Source: Sesamum alatum
Lineage: Eukaryota > Streptophyta > Magnoliopsida > Lamiales > Pedaliaceae
NCBI GenBank assembly: GCA_034509735.1
Contig: JACGWO010000012.1
Location: forward strand, 22,659,188-22,723,187
Direction of reading: 5' to 3'
DNA length: 64,000 nucleotides
Both the position numbers and the translations under genes were made by a program. This document shows positions 55,669 to 64,000 of the stretch, piece after piece; position 1 is the stretch's first letter; the number at the start of each line of letters is the position of its first letter. The notes beneath the pieces are model-generated. The model was not told where the DNA came from. It did no database searches and saw only the letters and a list, made by a program, of their open reading frames with translations.

Positions 55669-57603
55669 TTATGACTGCTTTGAGAGTGCCCCAGCTGCAA
55701 ATAAAAGGTTCCGTCTAGAGAACTGTTTGCAAGTAGGCATCGAGGGATTAGATTTGTAAGAGGTGGTTTAGGTAAAGAGACGAATTAAAAGTAAACAGGT
55801 CGTATTACCTGCAGAGCATAGACAGGAGTTGATTTGGTAGGTAAGGTCTTCAATGATCTGAGTCTGCTTGCGCTTCCACTTTTGCTGGTGACAAAGACCC
55901 CATAATATGTGAAATCATAATGAGGGGAAAGTAAATATTTCGTTATATCTGTTTACGCTTCAAGAAACTTACTTCTCTTCTGTTTTTGGCACCTTCGAGC
56001 TTGTGGTTACATCCCATATTTTCACAGTGCAATCCGCTGAACCAGATGCCAGAAGTGAACCTTCGCAACTGCAAGAGATAAAATCATTGACATTTAGGGC
56101 TTAATGGCTGAAAAGCTTTGCCTTTTAGTTGATGAACTGTAGCAATTAAATGAGAAATATGAGAATGCAAAAAAGCACTTCCTACCTGAAAGCAAGTGAC
56201 CATATGCAAGCGCTGTGGCCAACCAAAGGGGAAACACAGCGACCAGTTGCAAGATCCCACATCATTATCGTACCATCTTCATCACCAGATGCCATATATC
56301 GACCATCAGGTGACATTGCCAAACATAAGATCATACTTCTATGGCCAATGAAAATTCTAACACACTCCCCACTCTGAACGTCCCATAAGCGTACTGTTTT
56401 GTCACTGGATCCGGTGGCAATATAGTTGCAGTTTGCATGCCATTGTACACACTAACACATGGGGAAAAAAGGTTGAGATTGCATCCTTTATATTAATGCA
56501 GATCATATTAATACAATGATCATACAAGCAAAAGAATTAATCAACAAATACATGAAGCAGCCGTGAGTCAAAATCATCAAGTTAATCTTCTTCCCCTAGA
56601 CCAGAGTCCAAACTTACATATTTATGACAAATCCCAGAAACAGATAAAAGGTCTCGCTTTTTTAAAGTGGTAACTGTGGTAAGTCGAGTCACGAAGTAGA
56701 GATTCACCAGGCTTTGATGAACGCTTAAAACAGTGAAAGTCCATACGGTGAAAATTGGGCGAACCTACTACTATACGCGAGGTCTTGGAAGCAGAACAAT
56801 GAAAAATGCATGGTCATAAATCTAACATTACATCTCTTAAAATAATAAGATAACAGTTAGCTATACATCATATGGTCGTTCTCTTGAGTTATCATCAAAT
56901 ATAGGTAGGACCAACAAAAGAAGTACTCTAGAAACTTTTTCTGCATGACTAACTTAAAAGTTAAAACATACATTGAAAGATGAACAGAAATGCAATATAC
57001 CAGATTATTGTAACATGTGGTCACAAAATAGGCATAATATGTAATGCTTGCATGAAAAGACAACTCAGGTTCATCTAATTCTGTTATTGTAGCATAATGG
57101 CAACTAATAGAGAAGTCAAAGGGTAGTCTTCAGAAAACAGAGCAAGAAAGATCCTCCAGCAGTTAGAATTTCAAAATGAAAGAAATGGGGACAGCCAATG
57201 ATAACCACTAAATGGCAAAAATTACCTGTATAAGTGGTAAATAACTATTTACGGAAAAATACGTTTATACGCACTACATAAATGCACATTAATCTTCCAG
57301 TTCTCTTAAGATGCTCCTCTTGAAATAGAGAGATGCCTATTGCAATTTCAAGTAACATAAATATGTATACATACTCTTATAAGTATAAACCAGGTTATTG
57401 TATTAAGCAGGAATATATTATGATTCAATATGGAATGGAACACCAGATTCAATCACAAATTAGTCTAGATAAGTAATATAAACACCTGCCTGCCCACACC
57501 CCTAGATACCACTCAAAAACACAGAATGCAGGCAGCATATATATTACATAAAGAGAGAGAGAGAGAGAGACGCACAGAAATACAAACACACGCATACAAA
57601 CAG

Positions 57604-57638
<35 letters not shown>

Positions 57639-60600
57639 GGACGAGGAACAGAGAATAAGTACTCACATCTACATCAGATAAATGACCAGCCATTACTCTT
57701 AAAGGCTGTACTCTGTCCACAGACCAGATCCTAGCTGTCCGATCATGTGAAGCACTAGCAAAATAGTGTCCAACTGGACTAAACTGCATTAGAATTATGG
57801 CAGGGCCCTGAGTCATATATCCGGAAAAGTATAATAGAATAATATAAAGACGAAGTAGATATTTCATTGAATTGAACTTTACATACTTCACTCAAATCAG
57901 ATGTTAAAACCAGATTACCGCTAAAAGACTGTTGTCAACATTACAGAGGCATTAAAATGTGCCGACATTTTTGTCACCACTTGACTTGTTTCTACAGAGA
58001 AATGCTTTTTCCAGTACTAAGATTTGCACAAATATAAATAGTTGATATAACTTTATGAAAATGTGAAAAAATCATTTGAAATCTAATTCAATGGCATCAG
58101 ATATATCATGAATAACAAGCACTAGTCCCTGTGATAGCAGCTTCATGGAGAATTCCTTCTGAAACAATGAGAACTAGTCAACCCATGTGAGCAGAAAAGA
58201 TCAGAAAGATATAAATGGAAAAGATTGGAGAAAAATAGCAGCAAATCTCAGAACCAGACCAACTGAAGAGGTACCCTATCTGAACAATGAACAATCCAAT
58301 ACCCAAGTAAAAAGTGGTTAACCAAGACTCCTGACTGCTTGGCTTTTCCAACAGTGTGAAAATATTAAGTGTTGTTAGCATCAAGATTCTCCAAACAAAG
58401 ATGTCGTATCATGAAGACAAGTTACTGGAGCTCGTCTAAGTACCCACTGCATTTTTTCACTTTCTGCCTTTTCCAGGGTTTGGGGATCCCATAACGAGTA
58501 AAAGTTGTTAAAGTGAACTTTTGACCCTTGGCTTTTCAGGAAGTATGGAAATACTGAGGTTTGTTAGTGTCCACTTAGTCCATAATTTTTTTTTAAAAAT
58601 AAATACAATTATAATTCACAGACCACTTGGGCATTTTGGTCAGTTCACCATAAAAAAGTGGATGGAACCTAATGGAGACTAATGGATTGGGCTAGTTGTT
58701 GTACGGATGTTGAAATGAGGGGGGTATTGGTAAGTCCCAAAAAACGAGGGGGTATTTGTAATTATGACAAACCTCAGGGAGCTTGTTGTAATTTACCCTT
58801 ACTTTTCCATATACATATATAATATTTTTTCAATCATTAATCTTATAAACTAATAATATACTTTTTTCATAATACTTTTACATGACATCACTAACAATTC
58901 TAAATCAATAAAAAATTTAACTATCAATGTCATTTAAATAAAATGTATTTGATTGACACCACTAGCAATTAAAGAAAAACTATCATCAAATAAAAACTAT
59001 ATTGATTTGACACCACTAACAATCCCATTAACTAATCGAAATATATTCTCATTTTCACACGAAAACCATACAAAATTGAAAACACACATTTCCCACTTAA
59101 AAATGACAATTGGAAATGAAAACATAAACAAACAAGCTGTAAAAAAATTGACTATCACTAACAATTCTAAATCAATAAAAAAAAATTACTATCAATTTCA
59201 TTTAAATAAAACATATTTGATTTGACACCACTAACAATAAAAAAAGTAAACTATCATCTTTATCAAATAAAAAATACATTGATTTGACACCACTAACAAT
59301 CCCATTAACTAATATAAACATATTCTCATTTCCACACGAAAACCTATACAAAATTGAAAGCACACATTTCCCACTAAAAACTGAAAATTGGAAATGAAAA
59401 CATAAACAACAAGCTGTAAGCTCTATTCCTACCTGTGCATCCCATACAGGATAATTGTGACCCTTGTAGCAAACAAGATTAGCATTTAACTTTGTGCTCC
59501 ACAATCGAACTGCAATTAGATTCCATTATTACTTATCAGATGAGAAGAGTAGGATAGGGATCAAATCACAAGGTAATGGAGCCAAACAATTACTTACTTG
59601 TAGAATCTGACGATGAAGATAGAAGAAAATCCCCAAATGGACTAAAGGTGGCAGAATGAACAGGTCCAGCATGACCTCGGAATAATGTGTAAGATCTTCC
59701 CCCTGCATTTGGGCCAGGTGTATGGTCATTGGAAGCCAACTCATTTTCGCCCTGCAAAGGAGCTGATATTACCAGAGTAAATACCCAAGTTAAGCATGTT
59801 GCAGATTTTGCAACACAAAGCAACAAGAACCAAGCCATCAGACAAACCAAAAGGGGACAAAAGCATGTCATTCTTAAATTACATCAGTTTTAAGTTGGAA
59901 CTAAAATTCATAATCTCATTGAGGAGCAAAATTTAAGTCATATCGGAGGCATGCCTAGAAACATAAAAAGACAAGATTGTACACATCAAACTTCAATGTA
60001 GCTGAATGCATGACGACAGATGAACTATCTTAAGTCTGAAGTTGCTCAAATATAGAGAAAAAAATCCAGTGTACTCCAGATTTGCTTGATCAATCAATTT
60101 AACTACAGATGCATATTATGGAGTGTGTGAGAGTTTAGAAAGAGAGATAAAGATGACCTATCCCTGTAACGAAACGTACTGCCCAAAGGCTACATCCAGC
60201 ATTGAGCAGGTAAGAGTATGGTAGTTAAATAGAACTGCATAAGAGCTATAAAAATGCACAGACATTGACATGATAGAAATTATTGGAGAAAGAGTGAGAG
60301 AAGAAAAAGAGATGGAAGTTGAGAAGAGAGAAAAAATGAAAATTAATAAAATAATTATAAAAAAATGGCAGACCAAAAATATTGCAGACACCGAAAGGGT
60401 GCTCTAAAATTATATAAAGATATAGTTGATAAGGTGAACAGATAGGAGCCTAGAATAACATCTGAGACACTAGTGATTTGCTGGAATCCTCATCCATAGT
60501 GAGCTGTCATATCCATACAATTTCAGAAACTTTAGGATTGCATAATATACACAAGCATCCCGAGCTCACGACTCTTTTTCAAATAAAAGACAAGGGAGGC

Positions 60601-63600
60601 ACTAAGCACCTTAACACAAGGCTCACACCTAAGACAGCACAAAACAAGTCATCTTCGACCATAGACAAAGTAAACAAACAACCTGCCGTGCCAAATGTGA
60701 AACTCATTTCGAACTCCTAGAAGCAGAACAATCTGTATAAAACTTCACATGCGCATTTAGCTTGTACTATTGATATTTAGTTACCTATTTGCCCTCTGTA
60801 TCAAGTAAATTATTTAAATCCAGCAACACTGAATGTCATTACCAGGCTTATCCAGATTTGTAGTTTATCATTTCTGTTGAATGCTGCAATCTTGCAAAAG
60901 AAGGCTTCCTCAGAGTACTTTTGAGGACTATTACTATAACTATTCTGCAGAGATTCTTCCATATAAGAATACCCCATGCTATATACACATGCTCTACGCA
61001 CTATAGACACTCTTTTACTAACAAATGATAAATACAACAGTCATAAAACAAGAGAATTGAAATGAGTTTCTATGCTTATTAATAAAGAGAATTAAGGAAT
61101 TGACTTACAGTTTCCATTTTGTTGCCCAAGCTTTGCCATATCCCAAACCTGTCAATCTTGGCTTTCAATTAGCATACCAATGAGCAAAATCAACAAATTA
61201 AACAATACACTAGATAGAAAGTTAAATGACCTTCAATGCTGAGTCTGAAAATCCACCAGCTACCATTGATCCGTCATGAGATATTGAAGCGCAATTCAAG
61301 CTGCAATAGATAGGTAGACTTTTCCCAGATCACTATAATTCTAATACGTGCAGTGGACTGTGAACCAAATCCAAGATAACTTCTGCTCTATGAAAAGCAT
61401 ACCTGTTATGTGTGTTGATAAAGGTATAGAAGCTGATGGAAGGCAATGCCATGCTACTCAACTGCACACGGTTTCTCAAGTCTTCAAGAATAGACTGTTC
61501 CACCTCTTCCGGTCTAAAAAACATAAAGAAAGTAATAAACTGACAATACTGCCCAAGATTAGCAAGCAGATTAACCTATAAGATAGTTAACATTATCCAG
61601 TGACACAGAACATATGCAGAGAAAGAAGGGAGAATACAAAAGTATATGACGATCTCAACTTGGATAATTTCTATCAAGACATATTTGTTCATTTTGTGAT
61701 GGAAAACGGGTGAAACGATTCACCCGGTGAGCAAGAAAACAACAGGAAGTAACGGACATCTATTATGTTGGATTGGACGATTTTTCCATAATCTTTGCCC
61801 AAGAGATAATACAATTCATATATTTGAGAGACTTAATTCCACTGGTCTCTTACAGTAGTAGCCACTGCCACAGAAAGAGAACCTTGATTTATGAACTTTT
61901 GCCCTTTTAGAGCAGTCGCATATCCTATTTAACAAGTCACATTTGAGCTTGTATTATTTACATTATAGTCTTATCTCCTGGGGCTGTTCCTGGAAAATTG
62001 GATGGAATTTAGCTCATAATCTGATTGGGGCATGAAGGACCCATGACTCACAACAAAGGGTAATATGACATGCAAGACAAATATTATACTGTAAAATCTT
62101 ATAGCATCAACAAATTCTAGATATACATAATACATGGTGCATCATTGGTGGCAACTTTAGCAATCAAAAGCAAGGCCGCAAGTTAGGAGCATATAACATG
62201 TGAAGCACAACCCTGGAACAGAGTATATACATTACTGGCAAGGCTAGTTCTGGTTTGACACGTGGTGCTCCAGATACTGCAACGCTGTCTGAACGAGAAG
62301 CTTTTGCTGTAGCACTGACAAGTTTATCCTTTTTTTGCTTTTTAAGTGACGTGCCTTGCTTGCCACCATCAACAGATCTTTTCTGCACACAAAGAATAAT
62401 TAATCTAAATGTTAGTGAACTACAAAAAAAATGGTTGCTTCAGCCAGGATAACGATTTGAGAGAACTATGTTAAAATAAACTAACAACCTTACTGTCTTC
62501 CAGTTCTCCTTCTCTTGTTTCTCCATCCCCCTTCTCTAAATCTGTATTTGAACCCCCTGTTTTTTCCAACTTTTCTTCCAAAGAATCTTCAAGCAACTGC
62601 TAGAATTTAAATGTTATTAAATGCCTATGCAAGATACACTTTTTAACCAACATATGCTCTCCCCAGAGGCAATGCATAAGAAAAAACTACAAGAAAGACA
62701 CTGTGAAATGATGCAGGCAGTAAACTTACATCAGGTTGATCACTTGGATTTAAATTAATAACACACAGAATATCATGTGGACAAACAATCAGTTTACTTT
62801 CCCAGAACTCCAGCCAACTCGAAGAGCGAAGCCATCATTTCTATATCACCAACACAGTGGAACAACCACTTTAATTATTGATGTGATCATGTGTCAATAA
62901 GCTCTCCCTTCAGTTTGGAGTTGAACCCAGTTAATTGATGGCCTCTTACATTTTATACCCAATTGCTAATATTCACAGAAATAACAGAACACTAGATAAG
63001 ACCAAGTAATTGAATCAAGAGATCAATGGATTACTCCTGTGCTTCGCCACAAAGGTATCTTAAGACCAAAGCCATTCTGGAATCATCTGTTTCTTAGAGG
63101 AGACTTTACTACAAGAGTACTATAAAACTTTTACACCTTTCTTTTTTTTTTTTTTTTTTGGGGGGGGGGGGGGGGAGGGTCCTGTGTCACAGCTACATGT
63201 TACATCACTTGCACAATATGTCCAATGGAATGCCAGAGCAAATTTCTTTCTCCGAATAACATTATTTCTAAAATTGCAAACATGAAGATGATACAGCATT
63301 TCACTTTACCTAAAAAGGAAAGATAATCTGTGAACTTCATAATCAAATTAAGAAAAGAAATGAACATGGAAAAACCAATGCGTATGTTCGTGACTGACCC
63401 CCCAATGAATTTCTTTCAGATTTATCAAATTAACTGCATCCTGGTCACCTCCGAAAAGCGTAACAAATTCAGCATCATCAGCAATTGAGATCGGTTGTCC
63501 AGGAGAAACTGTCAATTTGTTCATGAATTTAATATGCTCACGTCAAAAAGAGAATGTACATAAGAGGAAGTGAGAGCAAATAAGAAAGTTGCAATCTATT

Positions 63601-63720
63601 TGTAAACAACCAATAAAAGTCGGGAACTGCACCTTGAAAATTGATGTGCTCATTGATTATTCCAAGCATTGTAATCGACTGAGACTTGTGCAAGTATTGC
63701 AGAAGTAGGTCATACGAGTA
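55669..63720 (-). CDS. TAF5: TAF5, WD40 subunit of TFIID; 5' end outside the window
   Basis: Fourteen exons visible: 63720-63633, 63508-63399, 62599-62489, 62382-62231, 61513-61403, 61300-61231, 61148-61109, 59762-59598, 59509-59433, 57783-57667, 56451-56186, 56068-55973, 55884-55809, 55722-55669; GT-AG and in phase, 510 residues. The N-terminal part shown ends the TAF5 NTD2 domain (YSYDLLLQYLHKSQSITMLG, IINEHINFQ). A charged linker rich in K, E and S with a basic patch (LKKQKKDK) follows, then APRVKPELALPV and VEQSILEDLRNRVQLSS. WD40 repeats come next: SHDGSMVAGGFSDSALKVWD, GHAGPVHSATFSPFGDFLL, GHNYPVWDAQFSP, SASHDRTARIWSVDRVQPLR, TGSSDKTVRLWDVQSGECVR, SGDEDGTIMMWDL, SGSADCTVKIWDV; the end is FSRRNLLFAAGALSKQS. 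Role: TFIID scaffold for RNA polymerase II initiation in the nucleus. The exon at 59762 must use the upstream acceptor (ATCAG) to keep frame. Confidence 0.93.
57544..57637. repeat. GA tract and 31 bp poly-G run in a TAF5 intron
   Basis: A short GA repeat (about 57552-57569) and an unbroken run of 31 G (57607-57637). In the TAF5 transcript sense the latter is a C31 run that begins 29 nt inside the intron after the exon ending at 57667. The exact length may be affected by sequencing error. Confidence 0.85.
58560..58798. mobile_element. Truncated TIR element in a TAF5 intron, same family as 458-885
   Basis: The right end in reverse starts GGGTAAATTACAACAAGCTC and then follows the IRX10-intron copy closely (CAACTAGCCCAATC, CCATCCACTTTTTT, GAACTGACCAAAATGCCC). 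The other terminus is not recognisable. Confidence 0.6.
58888..59419. repeat. Tandem duplication of about 267 bp in a TAF5 intron
   Basis: Two diverged direct copies, 58888-59154 and 59155-59419, both beginning TCACTAACAATTCTAAATC and ending in AAGCTGTAA. Each copy holds smaller internal repeats of TTTGACACCACTAACAAT. The second copy ends close to the splice donor after 59433. Confidence 0.8.
63142..63175. repeat. T18-G16 homopolymer pair in a TAF5 intron
   Basis: Eighteen T followed directly by sixteen G, in the intron between the second and third visible exons. Length is uncertain for technical reasons. Confidence 0.8.
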
Positions 63721-64000
63721 CTGAATGAACAATCAAAAAAGTAAGAATATCTCCAGGAGGTAATATAAACCCAATACATACTAACTACACAAGAAGTAGC
63801 ATCATTTTATGCATTATAAAGAAGTTCATATAATAAAACATACAGAAGCAGGTCTAAATGTTGTTGGAACCATAAAGTACCATTTGATGTAACTTATAAA
63901 TAGGGCAAAACTACAACTATGAAGTAGAGAAAACCCAAGTTATATCTTCTGTGACATTTTTAGAAGTAATTATTAGGAATACAGGCTATCTAGAAGCAAC
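63721..64000 (-). other. TAF5 intron running off the window
   Basis: No exon seen. Since the first visible TAF5 exon starts at 63720 with a splice acceptor, this is intron sequence and the start codon lies beyond the window. Confidence 0.7.

Noticed and set aside
59762..61109. A microexon between the TAF5 exons at 61148-61109 and 59762-59598, considered because of a phase mismatch when the acceptor at GCAG (59748) is used
   Set aside because: Using the acceptor 14 nt further upstream (ATCAG, exon from 59762) restores phase and gives the expected SPLQGENEL sequence, so no extra exon is needed.

Overview
The window looks like nuclear DNA of a eudicot plant, probably an asterid (the clade is an inference from general sequence feel only). 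Genes have many short exons with GT-AG introns, the DNA is very AT-rich, products are plant-type, and the spaces between genes are full of small transposon remnants. I rebuilt gene models by joining exons by hand; in every protein-coding model the exon phases close without a stop.

Layout. Bases 1-2277 (minus): first exon and start of exon 2 of an IRX10-type xylan synthase. 2.3-12.4 kb: transposon-rich spacer with an hAT-like element, LTR remnants, a decayed Copia element with gag fragments, and a roughly 2.2 kb LTR-like block carrying a minisatellite. 12501-14489 (plus): small SEC14/CRAL-TRIO lipid-transfer gene with a MITE just upstream of its TATA box. 15231-20722 and 21872-25787 (both minus): two complete tandem glycyl-tRNA synthetase genes. 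26-30 kb: four TIR elements with 9-10 bp target duplications. 30983-33049 (plus): PAM16. 33754-35943 (minus): conserved coiled-coil protein of unknown function. 37325-44382 (minus): copine of the BONZAI family, 16 exons. 46906-50898: a Mutator-like element (MULE) with long TIRs, a broken transposase and a GRF zinc-finger gene on the opposite strand. 51-55 kb: LTR/TRIM fragments. 55669-63720 (minus): TAF5, a TFIID subunit, 14 exons, with the 5' end outside the window.

The most interesting feature is the glycyl-tRNA synthetase pair. The proteins are about 90% alike where I compared them (the exon before the last) and share all internal exon junctions. The upstream copy starts directly at the catalytic core, as a cytosolic enzyme would. 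The downstream copy has an extra first exon encoding 41 residues with the composition of an organelle targeting peptide, spliced in phase onto the core. A job that Arabidopsis handles from one dual-start gene appears split here between two neighbouring genes. Neither copy shows a WHEP domain.

The genes are mostly unrelated housekeeping functions (cell wall, lipid transfer, translation, mitochondrial import, membrane/immune signalling, transcription) and do not form a pathway. I saw no tRNA, rRNA, CRISPR or viral genes. Untranslated regions and transposon borders are less certain than coding exons.
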